Below, piece by piece: positions 43,235 to 54,008 of a DNA stretch of 61,831 bases. How positions within the stretch are numbered: the first letter of the stretch is position 1; every line of letters starts with the position of its first letter. The DNA is from Gnetum montanum. Lineage: Eukaryota > Streptophyta > Gnetopsida > Gnetales > Gnetaceae. Position numbers and translations under genes: made by a program. Under the pieces are notes generated by a model. The model saw only the letters and a program-made list of their open reading frames with translations, had not been told where the DNA came from and made no database searches. The stretch is from positions 136,420-198,250 of the forward strand of contig MNCI01000566.1 of the NCBI GenBank assembly GCA_015680685.1. Reading direction: 5' to 3'.

Positions 43235-43733
43235 ATTACACTTCATCAAAAGGTTCATAGAAAAACTAACAAAAAAATTAAAACCTATGAATCAATTGTT
43301 ACGCAAGAACGTCCATTTTGAATGGACTCCACAGTGCCAAGAAGCATTCGATAATATTAAAACGGCACTTACCCAACTACCCACGGTTTATCCACCTCAA
43401 AATGATAAACCATTTTACATCTACCTCGCCACTTCGGATTCGTCAATAGCGTCTATGCTTTGCCAGAAACAAAATGATGGAACCGAAGTTCCTGTCTATT
43501 ACTTAAGCCATGCATTAGTTGCCCATGAGAAAAGGTATAATGAGGTGGAGAGGTCATGTTTAGCCCTAGTCTTTTCTCTAAAGAAATGGCGACATTACCT
43601 CTTCTATAATCAAGTTAACATAATCTGCAAGGATAATGTGCTCAGAGCCATCACCGGAAATATTTACGAGACAAGTCGAATAGCCCGTTGGAAAGCCATG
43701 ATAGCCGAGTTTGACCTACATTACATAGTGTAA
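43235..43733 (+). pseudogene. pol: First (gypsy-type) RNase H of element C
   Basis: In the shifted frame, FEWTPQCQEAF, FYIYLATSDSSIASMLCQ, YLSHAL, RYNEVERSCLALVFSLKKWR and ITGNIYETSRIARWK follow the usual order of the domain fused to RT. The first Asp position reads A-T-S. In Tat elements this domain has become a connector, with activity taken over by the second RNase H. A TAA at 43731 separates it from the next open stretch. Confidence 0.82.
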
Positions 43734-43766
43734 TCATCAGTTAAGGGTCAAGCTATAGCAAATCAA

Positions 43767-44250
43767 ATGACCACGTCACCAACGCACGATCAAGTAACGA
43801 TAGAGCTAGAATTCCCAAATGAAAATGTAAGTGCAATAGACATAGTACCCAATGACTACAATGCCATTCTAAACTTTGATGGAGCATCCACCTCTCGAGG
43901 GGGAAGTGTTGCCGCTGTCATCACCTATCCCTCCAGGGAGATCAGACCCTTTGCTTATTGTTTCAACTTTCACTGTACCAACAACATAGCAGAGTACGAA
44001 GGTCTCCTTAGAGGTCTTGCGATAGCACTAGCTTCAGACATCACACGACTGGTGGTCAGAGGAGATTCACAACTGGTTTTGAACCAAATCACAGATATTT
44101 ATACATGCAAAACGCAACATTTACAACCATACTGTGACTTGGCAAAACATTTAATGAGGCGATTTAAAAACATCGATGTGCAACACGTCTCTAGAAACGA
44201 TAATACCATCGCAGACGCACTACCCACATTAGCGCTAAACATATCCCCTA
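43767..44250 (+). CDS. pol: Second, archaeal-type RNase H of element C
   Basis: NFDGAS (Asp at 43878-43880), NIAEYEGLLRGL (Glu), RGDSQLVLNQI (Asp) and NDNTIADAL near 44200 provide the four acidic residues of an archaeal/plant-type RNase H. A second RNase H of this kind is the hallmark of the Tat lineage. The open frame continues into integrase without a stop to 44681. Confidence 0.88.
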
Positions 44251-44329
44251 ACATGTTCCATATGTTGCCAAGCTCCATAATCAGCTGTGCGAAACCTATA
44301 ACCGATACGCTCGATACATTGCCAATTGC

Positions 44330-45595
44330 ATCCGTTAGTACAACACACGCGATAGAATGGTATGACGACATAAAAGAGTACCTTCTACGCAGTGAAACAC
44401 CGCAACACTTAACGAACGCACAAAAAGATGCGGTACGAAAACATTCTAAGCAATATGCACTGGTAGGAGACACATTGTATCGTCGATCCTACGAAGGCAT
44501 ACTATTAACATGCATTAATAGCACTGATGCCCAAACCATCATTGAGCAAGTACATGACAGACTATGCGGAGGACACATAGCACCAAAAGAAATGGCAATG
44601 AAAATAAGGCGCTTAGGCTATTATTGGCCACACATGGAGTATGATTGTCTCTCTAAGGTTAAAACATGCAATACCTGTTAAAGACATAATAATCTAATCC
44701 ATGTCCCACCAAATGAATTGCATACGGCATAAATCACACGACCCTTTCAAAAGTGGGGGTTGGACCTTATCAGACCAATAACGCCTTCATCTTCTGCAGG
44801 GCATAGTTTCATCATAACCGCAACAGAATACTTCACGAAGTGGGTAGAAGCTATTCCCCTTCGAAAGATCACATCTAAACACGTATGCAACTTCATTCTC
44901 GAAAACATTGTAACCCATTTTGGCGTTCCTATGACAGTCATCACTGACAACGGGCCACAATTAGGAAGTGCCGAAACCAAAAAATTTTGTGAAAGTCTGG
45001 GGATCAAAAACTCATTTTCATCCCCTTACTACCCTCAGAGCAATGGGCAAGCAGAGGCCACCAACAAAACAATCATTACAATACTCAAAAAGATGCTTAC
45101 CGAAAGCAAGAGAAGATGGCACGAACAATTGGTATACGCATTGTGGGCATATCGCACGATACATCGAACTTCAACAGGTAAAACGCCATATAGCCTTGTT
45201 TATGATTCAGAAGTTGTTTTACCTCTGGAATTGCAAGTACCATCTTTAAGGATCACACTTTCCGAACTCCTCGACGAAGAGAAAAATAATGACCTACACA
45301 TCATTGACCTGGACTCAGTGGAGGAGGAATGCATACGTGCACTCGATCAGATTGAATGGTACCAAAAACAACAACGGCACGTCATCGGCACGACATTCAT
45401 AAGCGTCCCATCAAAGAAGGCGACCTTGTACTTAAGGTCGTTCGGGAACACCCGAACAAATTCTCAGCCAACTGGGAAGGGCCCTACTTGGTTGCCAAAG
45501 CATATGACAATGGAGCATTCAAGTTAGCTGATATGGAAGGAAATGAGCTCGCAAATCTAACCAATCACTCATTCTTGAAACCGTTCCATATTTGA
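44330..45595 (+). pseudogene. pol: Integrase of element C, catalytic triad kept
   Basis: The H-H-C-C zinc region lies at 44545-44680 (CNTC at its end), followed by a TAA at 44679 and a further TAA near 44730. The catalytic core is open from 44760: LDLIRP (Asp), TDNGPQL (Asp, about 44944) and NGQAEATN (Glu, about 45050) complete the D-D-E triad. WAYRT..TGKTPYSLVY follows. A frameshift near 45370 moves the frame; the C-terminal GPY/F module (NWEGPYLV, then FLKPFHI) ends at 45595. There is no chromodomain. Confidence 0.88.
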
Positions 45596-45599
45596 GTGC

Positions 45600-47004
45600 A
45601 GGCTCAAGTACGTGAGAATCCTGGTGTCACGACTATAAACTGATACCACAGAATAGTCCTGGAATCATGACTTAAAACTGATACCACAGCTCGTCATGGC
45701 ATCATGACGATAAACTGATACCACATAGCGTCTACAATGACAATAAACTAGCACCCGTCCGGTACAACAGTAAACTGCCACAGTCCCACTTGCCAGAGTC
45801 CGCTAAGACTATAAACTAGTTTGCCTCTTCACAGTCCGCCAAGACTAGAAACTGGTAACGCACTGTCCTCGACGACGCTAAACGGGAAATGTCCAACGGG
45901 TCATGACATAAAACTAACCCATGACAGTCTGCTAAGACTATAAACTGGCAAGTTCATCTCTGTTTCTTCAATCTATGGCTACATTCCAACTTCATCAGAA
46001 TCGCTGCATCGCTCGCCATCGGCCGATCCTAACAATATTGCTGCTAGCCATATACAATGCCTGAACTCTCATCCGATGCCTTCGTTTCATCAGTAGTTGT
46101 TTTAAGTCTAAGCTTGCTTATTCACTCATGGTTTTCACGTCTTCTTGGAGTTTTCTTTGCAGGATGACACTTAGAGGTGTTCGTACAAGAATGCACTTCA
46201 TCATAAACAGCAAGGTGAGACGTTGTTCACAGCACACGTGGCAAGGCTAAATCAAGCCATTCACTAGTACATCCCCATTTCCCGGTACATTTCCTATCTA
46301 TTCATCAATATACTCTACGCAGCCACACCTCTGATACACCCAGTACACTCAAAACTTTGAGCATGCTGTTGTGCATTGTAACACTTTGAAGCAGTTGCAA
46401 CACACAACATAGCACTTGAGCATGAGTACAAGATCAAAACAAAGCTTCTTCCAAAAAAAATGAGACAATAGTTGTCTCTTCCCACATAAAACACAAGACG
46501 AGACGACATTTGTCTTGAAAACAAATACTCATGTCAAAAACAATCAAGTGACATCCCGTTGCATGGCTTTGGCTCTCCGCCAACAGGCTTCCCCCTAAAA
46601 CACTAAACAAGGGCCCCGTTCCTCCAAAGAATGCAACACATTATCACGTGGCTTTGGTCTCGCCAACAAATCCTCTTGGACACTAACCAAGAGTCTTGTT
46701 TCGCCAAAGGACGCATATCTCATGTCTTGATTCCGAGTCTGCTAAATAATGGCTATTGACAAGGATTAGCATGATACACACTAGCGCATCCCCTTTACCA
46801 AGTACAATCCCTTGGTCAGTTCCCAGTCCCCACAATCTCCACGTCCCTATCCAGCTACAAATTTCACTTCTCCAATCCTATGTACTATTGAACACGGTGC
46901 GATGATGTCTAGTCACGTGGCAAAGGGCAAAGTCTTTGTCGAGTTGCTTGTGGTGTTTTGCACTTCTTTGTCGACGCTTCTCGGGTCGATTCCTCCAAGC
47001 GTCA
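45600..47004 (+). repeat. 3' untranslated region of element C with weak array 3
   Basis: From 45600 to 45960, units of about 30-45 bp end in ATAAACTG or ATAAACTA with GATACCACA, distantly like arrays 1 and 2. At 46562-46722 a diverged duplication of about 100 bp (GTGGCTTTGG..CGCCAACA) follows. No gene is seen. Tat elements are known to breed tandem repeats in this region. Confidence 0.65.
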
Positions 47005-47019
47005 ACAAAGAGGAGCCAA
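47005..47019 (+). other. Polypurine tract of element C
   Basis: AAAGAGGAGCCAA directly precedes the TGAAATACC start of the 3' LTR. Confidence 0.75.
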
Positions 47020-48235
47020 TGAAATACCATAAAATTTCAAGCTTAGTACTTTTCCAAAAAGAATCAAGCTAAGTCACGATGCTCCCCAGCATGACTAAAG
47101 CTTGAGGACCCCACAAACAGCTTCAAGCAGAGTCAAACTCAACGACGAGCAGTTCCTTGGGACCCGTCGACGACCACGACAACATCTGCTATCAGAAATG
47201 GCAACTTTGAAGCTTAAAATACTTAGTTTACAATAAGTATATATTCTCAGCGTATACGCCTGATGTTCACAGCGTATACACCCCAGATTGCATCCACAGC
47301 GTATACGCCCAGCGTACACGCCTCACATGTACGCTCAGCAGGTACAACTGATGAATACACCCGGCAAGCAATCCCCGAAGACAACATGGAGACAGCACTA
47401 TAGAGCAAGACCCGGTACAAGGCAGCAATTCACACGAATAGAGTAACCATCAGCGTATACGCCCAGCGTATACGCTCAGCATCCATCAACGTATACGCCC
47501 AGCATCCATAGCGTATACGCCCGCCTAATACAGCGTATACGCCCAGCAAATGTAACATGTGCACTTGTAAATTTTATTCTTTCACACCTGGTCAACGCGC
47601 CATGTGTCACCCAACCCGAGTCTAATGTCAAAACCTGTATAAAAACCCCAATTTTTCACTAAAACCAGGGCGGTTGGCAATTTTGAGCAAACCAGAGAAA
47701 AACAGAGACGCTAAGAACTAGAGCAGAGAGCCTTGTACGCTGGACTTCAACCCTTTACGCTAGCATATAGCCTCTACGCTGTGCCTACAGTTTGAACCAA
47801 CCCACAGTCATCCCTGCATCCACCGGGCCTATTCGTCCGCCTTGTGTCAAAGCCACAACTGCATTAGACCGGTGCATTGTAACTCTCATTTTGCAATACC
47901 ATTGTTACACTTTTTTCCTAAAATCTGTTACAGTTTGCATTAATTGTTCCATGTATATTGTTTACGCTCTTGTACGTTTACGCTCCGTTTTCATTAGTTA
48001 CGTTGTTTACGCTCCGCTTTACGCCTATCACGTCGTTTACATATAACCCAGCGTATAGCACTTCGGTGTACGTTCGGGGAAATCCTTGCCTGATCCGCCT
48101 GCGGACCACTCAAGGTACTCTACCTTCGTCAATTCTAGCTTGCCCTCAGGTGAAGGTAGGGTCTTCTGTATGTGTCTGGTGATCCCCCGGTTTCTGTTTC
48201 CTTCCAGCCGAAGATCGACAATTTCGGACGGTACA
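47020..48235 (+). repeat. 3' LTR of element C, full length
   Basis: It runs from TGAAATACCATAAAATTTC to GGACGGTACA, 1216 bp. U3 holds GCGTATACGC palindromes (47240-47540), then a TATA box TGTATAAAAACC near 47636-47647. The downstream part matches the 5' copy base for base in length. Confidence 0.92.
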
Positions 48236-49540
48236 ATGAGCTTATGAAAGGTAAGGGGTCAAACATCTTTCCACCTTCGCTTGGCCCAATTGATGAAGGT
48301 GACCACTTCTTTGGTGATTCTCCTCTCTTTGATTTTGTTCAAAGAGCCCTTAACCAGAATGTACAATCCACAATTCACAATCCAAGTTCTGGTCAAAATG
48401 GATCGAATGACAAAAATGAATCCAAAGAGGTAAGTCAAGAAAAGGAGGATAAAGGAGATCATGATCGTGATAATGGTCACGAGCATCGAAGGAAGGATGA
48501 TAGGCATCAGCACAGAGCAAGTTTCCCTTCTTCTTCCCCTTCATCATCATCTTCTTCTTCATCAAGTTCAGATCATGGCCGCAAATGAAATAACCATGAT
48601 GAAGGTGACCTACAACACCAAAATAATAGAAGGGACCATCAAGACAATCGTGACCAAAGATGTGCGCAATCCAGATAGGCCCATCATCAAGAAAGAAGGG
48701 CTAGTAGGGAGCATCGTAGGCACCACCATCATGGCCTTGATGAACCTCTACTTGCTACTTAGGGCATGTTGAATATTGCAAAGGCTGTGAGGATTCCAAC
48801 AAGGCATGTGAAGGATAGTAGAATAAAGAGGCTTGATATGAACAATATCCCTCGATTCGAGGGAGGATATGATGCTGATTCACAAAATCATCTCCAGGCT
48901 TTCCAAGATGCATGCGCCTTGCAGAATATTGAAAATGAATGGCAAAAGCTAAAATTATTTCCAAGGACACTCATAAAGGAAGTAGAAAGTTGGTATCGAT
49001 CCTTGGAACCAGAATCAATCAGATNTGAGTTACACTTTGAAACCAGGAAAGAAATTGGCATCTATGCCTAAGGGAGATTGATAGAGTTGAGCACCCGTCA
49101 GATTTAAAGATTAATTAAGTAGGTGGCCAAAGAGGAGGGAGAGCTCAGAAAATATAGAAGAATACAACAAAGACCCTTCTATTTGGAAAAAGGATGTTAG
49201 ATTTTGTGAGCATGAGGATGAATTTGCCAAAGATGAGGTGGTGAATCAGAAAACCTTACCATTCCAAAAATTACAATCAAAAATTATGGCTAAGGTTAAT
49301 CAATTATGAGACTCCATGGACAATAAGTTTCAAGATGTTTTAAAAATTACTGAAGAGTCCAAAGGGCAAAGTGGTGATCATGAGCGTTGGAGGCGTAAGG
49401 AGTCTGAACGTGCCATATCTAAAGGTAAAGGTAAGATGGTTACAGATAGTGATTCAGATGATGATGGTGGGTGTGATGTTTGCCAATATGAACATCCTAA
49501 GGGATGTTGCACAGTTGTATCACACTTGTAGGAATCTGGG
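48236..49540 (+). pseudogene. gag: gag of element B, continued
   Basis: The frame continues from 31819. A low-complexity Ser run and an Asp/His/Arg-rich linker (48420-48760) lead to the conserved region (FEGGYDADSQNHLQAF, KLKLFPRTL, SWYRSLEPESIR; 48850-49020). At an N (49025) about 70 codons expected from E and A are missing and the text jumps to KEIGIYA. The zinc knuckle CDVCQYEHPKGCC lies near 49475-49510 with C-x2-C-x3-H-x4-C spacing. There are several stops. Confidence 0.8.
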
Positions 49541-50099
49541 GTGTATGCCTTACATCCACAACTTGTGCAAAGGCAAACACCCAAAAGATTTCCTTATCCA
49601 CAATGCAATCCTTGACAGTTCCACCAACCATAGCAATACTATCTAAGTAGAACTCCTCTGCAACCTTACGAGGTATATTAGCAATGGCAGTAACCATAGT
49701 TATGGGCATTACCACCTCCAAGATAGCAATACCCTTACCGGCAACCAAATCCCTACAGTTATTATGTTCAGCAACCTTCATATCTAAGGGACTCCTCTGG
49801 TCATATTGCTATGTACCAATCTCACCACTACCCTCCTAAAACATATCAATCACCCTATCAAAGGAGGGATACCACCTACTATCCGCATGTACCTCTTATC
49901 CCTGCACCTACTCCTCCACCTCCTACACAACTACCACCTACTCCATCCATGTAGGATGAATTTCCTGCACAACCACAGCAAAGAAACTCTATGAGGGTAG
50001 TAAACTTGTAATTGGTTAACCCATCTAGTGGGTCGAAACCACGAACAAAGAAAAGACCCTTATTTTGACCTTGCAGTCCACCAAAACTCACAAATACAT

Positions 50100-50420
50100 T
50101 AGTGGTTAGTAACCCTGCTCCTCCACCTTTCTCTATTTTTTCTTTATCCAAGTCCCCTTCAAACCAAAATCCCTCTCGAATCCATATTGTAATGCTGACA
50201 CATGTTATATCTGATTGGATTCAAGTTGGTAACCTACCAAGAAAATTAGCTGATCTTGGGAGTTCCCTAGTTTACTTGCAAATTGTTGGGAATGAGCCTT
50301 GTAAAGCTCTTCTAGATTTTGGTTCTGGTGTTAATTTGATCTTACATGAGATGTACACAATGTGGAACCTTCCTCCTTTGAAGAATAGCAACATCCNGTG
50401 CCATTGTGTGTAGAACTTAT
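50100..50420 (+). pseudogene. pol: Protease fragment of element B
   Basis: LVYLQIVGNEPCKALLDFGSGVNLI (about 50270-50340) holds the aspartic protease core, with D-F-G replacing D-S-G. The frame breaks at an N (50398), beyond which about 300 bp are missing relative to A. 50420-50720 then matches the A region 7280-7560 with stops. Confidence 0.7.
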
Positions 50421-50734
50421 GGTCAATAAAGCAAAAATTTATCTTTGCATGTAAGTAGTGTGCACCAAAAGCTAAGATCTAGAGATGTCTATACGCAGTA
50501 GCCACAACATAAGAGGGCATCTAGTGGCTGACAGCTGATATGAGTAGCAGTATATTATGCATGGAAGCTACTGAGGGCCTAATGGATGAATACATTGCAA
50601 GTATGGATGAACTTGAGCAAGTTCATCACCAGCTCTCCGAGGGAGCAAATGATGATGTCAATTGGGGTGAAATAGAAATTCCTAATAATTTTAAATAAGG
50701 GACCCTTGAACTGAAGACACTACCAGGTGGAGCG

Positions 50735-51613
50735 GTTAACTATTGTACCAAGTGGGTAGAAGCAGCAACCATCACTGACTGTACATCCACCACTGCTGCT
50801 CAATTTGTACAAAAAAACATCGTAAATAGGTTTGGTGTACCTTGTGCATTAATTTCTGATAATGGAACTCATTTTACAGGTGCCACTTTCTGGAAACTAA
50901 TGCAGCACTTGGGGGTTAAACATAAACTCACAACACCATATCACCCCCAACCCAATGGTCAAGCTAAAGTCACTAATTGGGAGATTACAAAAATCTTAAC
51001 GCATAGGATTAGCAAATACCAAAGAGACTGGAGCACTAAATTAAATGATGCCCTTTAGGCCTATCACTCCACATGGAAGCTTCCCATAGGTTATTCTCCC
51101 TATGAGCTTATCTACGGAAAACTACCAACTTTGCCCATCCAATCCGAGCTCTGTACGCTCTCCACAGCCTGTGACCTTGACCTACATCTAAGCCTAGCAT
51201 AGAAAGAACAATTAATGAGTCTCAACTTGTTAGACGAAAATCGGTTGTCATCCAACGAGACACATAAGGCATTCAACAAGAAATGCCATGACCTCAGAAT
51301 AAGAAAAATAAAGTTTCAACTAGGAGACAAGGTTCTTTATTGGAATCCTACACATTTACCCCAACGAACCAAATTCCAAACATTGTGGAAAGGACCTTAC
51401 ATCATAGATGAAACTTTTCCATCTCAGGCCATGATCATCTACAGACCTGACAACCCAAATAAGAAACAACTAGTCAACATCCAACAAGTAAAACTTTTCC
51501 ATGAGCCCAAGCCAACCAATGCAACAAACACCTTGTCAGATGGACAACCATGCGCAATTTTTCAGATCTCTCCTTTTCAACTTAGTTGTGGGAGCTATGG
51601 CCACCCATACTAA
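50735..51613 (+). pseudogene. pol: Integrase of element B (core lacking its first Asp)
   Basis: The frame starts abruptly at NYCTKWVEA, so RT, RNase H and the integrase N-terminus are deleted. ISDNGTHFTG keeps the second Asp. The Glu position reads NGQAKVTN (Lys, as in A). YSPYELIYGKLP and the C-terminal FQLGDKVLYW and LWKGPYIIDE (GPY/F module) follow. Stops lie at 51057 and 51200. It ends at 51613 with a Tyr/Gly-rich tail (SYGHPY) like the tail of the gag of E (SYGGYPPF). Confidence 0.82.
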
Positions 51614-52876
51614 CACTTTATGCAGCTCTTCAGTTTTTGATTTTTTCTTCTTCTTTTTTACGCATTTTTGGTTTTACAAATTTTTGTTTTCATCTTCTTT
51701 TTTTACATTTTTTTTGTTTTACATATTTGTATTTTTAAGGTTATAGTCTTTCTTAGTTTTTGTTTTACACCATCATTAATATAATGCAATATCTATTGTC
51801 TACTTTTTTAGTTTCTTTTATGGTTATATTTGCTTATGTTTGGTGTGTTTCTTTACTTTTTTTGCTAATAAGGTGGCAGGTACAATGGTAATGCATTACT
51901 CGATGATGGTATGTTTCATTTCTAACTTGATTGTTGATGTCTAGTTTCTAACTTTGATGGTCATTACTAATGACTAGGACATGGTTTCTTTTCATGTCAT
52001 AGGTAGTGAGTCCACATCATCCACCCATCCACTTACTCTATGGTTTTTCTTGTTTTGGAAGCATGTAATCTCTTTTTCATTAATGCAACTTTAATAAATT
52101 GGTGACTTGTGTAGTTTCTAGAATTGGGAAGGAATTAAAGGGTTGGACAAGGTGTGGCTTCAAAGGGATGTGGTGTGTGGCTTCAAAGGGATGTGGTGTT
52201 CTTTGTGCTTTTCTATTTTCGTCTTTGCAGGAGTGTTCTCGTAAGCTTCTCACCATTCCACGTCATTTCACAATAGGAAGTCAAATAAGCCCTTGCATGG
52301 TGCATCACAAAAAAAAATGAGGTTTCAAAGCACATCCCTTGGACAAAATAAATGCGAAAATTGCATGGGTCTTTGCATGGTGTGGTTCCCATTCAAAAAA
52401 AAACATGAAAATTCAAAGCACACCCCTTAGACCAAATAAAAAGGCTACAAGCACTGGTTATAAAACTTGTCTTGTCTCCTCTAACGAAGGCCCTTTCTAA
52501 CTTCCTATCTTCTCTCTTTTGGAACAATGGTTATCTTATGGAAGCATTCTTATATTTCAAGGGATGGACTTGCCTTAAGCCACTAAAAGTGGTTGGTTTT
52601 GATCTGGACTAAGGAAGGATCCTACCAAGTCAATTAATCACAAACTTCACAAGAGGCTGTATGTGACCATAATTGGAAACTCCATTTCTCTTTCTCTATC
52701 ATCCATGTATGCTTTCCATATCTCACCTCACTACCAGTTTCATGTTTTGATTCGGTGTTCTGGTTTGATGTGTCAAGTTTCTTAGTCAGTTACTTTTGGG
52801 TTTTTGCACTTAACCTTCTGTAATCATTAATCATCCATGGAGCCCACAAACCGCTTGGTTTGAAGTTATGCAAGGG
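51614..52876 (+). other. Spacer of element B
   Basis: A T-rich start is followed by diverged spacer blocks (GTGAGTCCACATCATCCACCC near 52008). A 23-bp tandem duplication lies at 52154-52199. No gene is seen. It is cut at 52877 by element D. Confidence 0.6.
52154..52199. repeat. 23-bp tandem duplication
   Basis: Two copies of GTGGCTTCAAAGGGATGTG plus GTGT, with exact period 23. Confidence 0.85.
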
Positions 52877-53769
52877 TGATTGGTGTGAACGCCCAATCAT
52901 GTGAATCATAGGCGTTCACACGCGACTTGGTCGAATTCCGTAGACTGTAAGCACTTAACATACACCAGACCTCTAACCAGCAAAACCCTTTGTTAGAATG
53001 GTCGCTATCTTCTCAACCTCACTTGTGAGTATCTAATGGCAATGGTTAAGTGAGATTGAGGCAACTGATTTTTACAGTTTTTACTTTATCTTTTGGCATC
53101 TAATTAAGGTATGAAAAGTAAGGAATGAAATATTACCTAATCTATGATTATCTTAATCTATATCTTAACTATTCCTAGCATAAGTATCCAATCCCATCTT
53201 CCGAGCATGTTCTGAGCATCCCCTAAATACTACTGGGCTACTAGATGTTAAGCGTCATTGGGTTACCAAGTGTTGGGTTTGCATTTGAGATGGTTGTACT
53301 TATGGTTTCTATGAACTATGAATGAATGATAGCGATTAAACTAATAATAAGAGAAAATTAAGTAATTATCAAAGCATATAAATATTAAGCTATTGAATGC
53401 ATTAAATGACTAAGTCCAAATGCTACAAGGAATGCTTGAAGAGTTCGTCTTTATTACCGTCACACCAATAGGCTCAAATACATCAATGCTTGAATAAAGA
53501 GCTGGTCACTTTTCTTACACCTACTGTAGCACTTGGAAAATATTCTATCTCCTGCGGGAACAAACTGCAAGAGCTTCACTACAACTGACTAAAAGATGCC
53601 TCAATGAGGTGGAAGGCCCTCTTATTTATAGGCCGAAAAAGATGCCGCGTAAACAGGGCCAAGTCGACGCATGGAAGGATGCGTCGACGAGGCTACATCG
53701 GCAGGGCCATGTATACGGGGTCCCGTATACGCAGCCTAGTAGGTGTAGCAACCAACTAACACTTCATCA
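52877..53769 (-). repeat. 3' LTR of element D
   Basis: The plus strand runs from TGATTGGTGTGAACG to CACTTCATCA. On the minus strand, U3 has GTATACGGG/CCCGTATAC and GCGTCGAC palindromic motifs (53640-53735), then a TATA box CCTATAAATAAG at 53621-53632. The R/U5 blocks match other members in order. Confidence 0.82.
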
Positions 53770-53784
53770 TACCCCCACGACTGA
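53770..53784 (-). other. 3' polypurine tract of element D
   Basis: On the minus strand TCAGTCGTGGGGGTA directly precedes the LTR, with one change from the PPT of Y. Confidence 0.75.
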
Positions 53785-54008
53785 GTAAAAACTTATCCTC
53801 AAGTTCCTCTTACAATTTGGAAGGTATGGACTTTATTTACAACACACATGACACACATACACACATGACATAACATCAATTTTACTAAGTGCTCGAGTTA
53901 CAGAGAAGGACAAGTTACAAAAATGGTAGTGTTCAAAGACAAAATTGAATATCATGCTAGTCCTGGAATCTCTACCATGAAGAAGGATGCAAAAATTATT
54001 GGAGAAGA

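Larger units (their letters stand above)
31820..48235 (+). mobile_element. Element C: Tat-type Ty3/gypsy retrotransposon with an antisense gene
   Basis: The order is LTR, PBS, TACGCT-rich leader, gag, protease, tandem array, antisense multi-exon gene, palindrome-rich region, second array, RT, RNase H, second (archaeal-type) RNase H, integrase, third array, PPT, LTR. The dual RNase H and the lack of a chromodomain place it in the Tat lineage. It is 16.4 kb long. By eye its LTRs differ at about 36 of 581 shared positions, mostly transitions, so it is not recent. Confidence 0.9.
29701..52876 (+). mobile_element. Element B: Athila-like retrotransposon split by solo LTR F and element C
   Basis: B consists of a 5' LTR (29701-31329, interrupted by F), PBS, gag (31503-31819, then 48236 onward after element C), a protease fragment, integrase and spacer. 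RT and RNase H are deleted between about 50400 and 50735. Its 3' part is interrupted at 52877 by element D. The 3' LTR is not in the window. B is closest to A in gag and integrase. Confidence 0.8.

Noticed and set aside
48530-48570. TCATCATCTTC simple repeat as a microsatellite feature
   Set aside because: It encodes the Ser run of gag of B and is a short low-complexity part of that gene.
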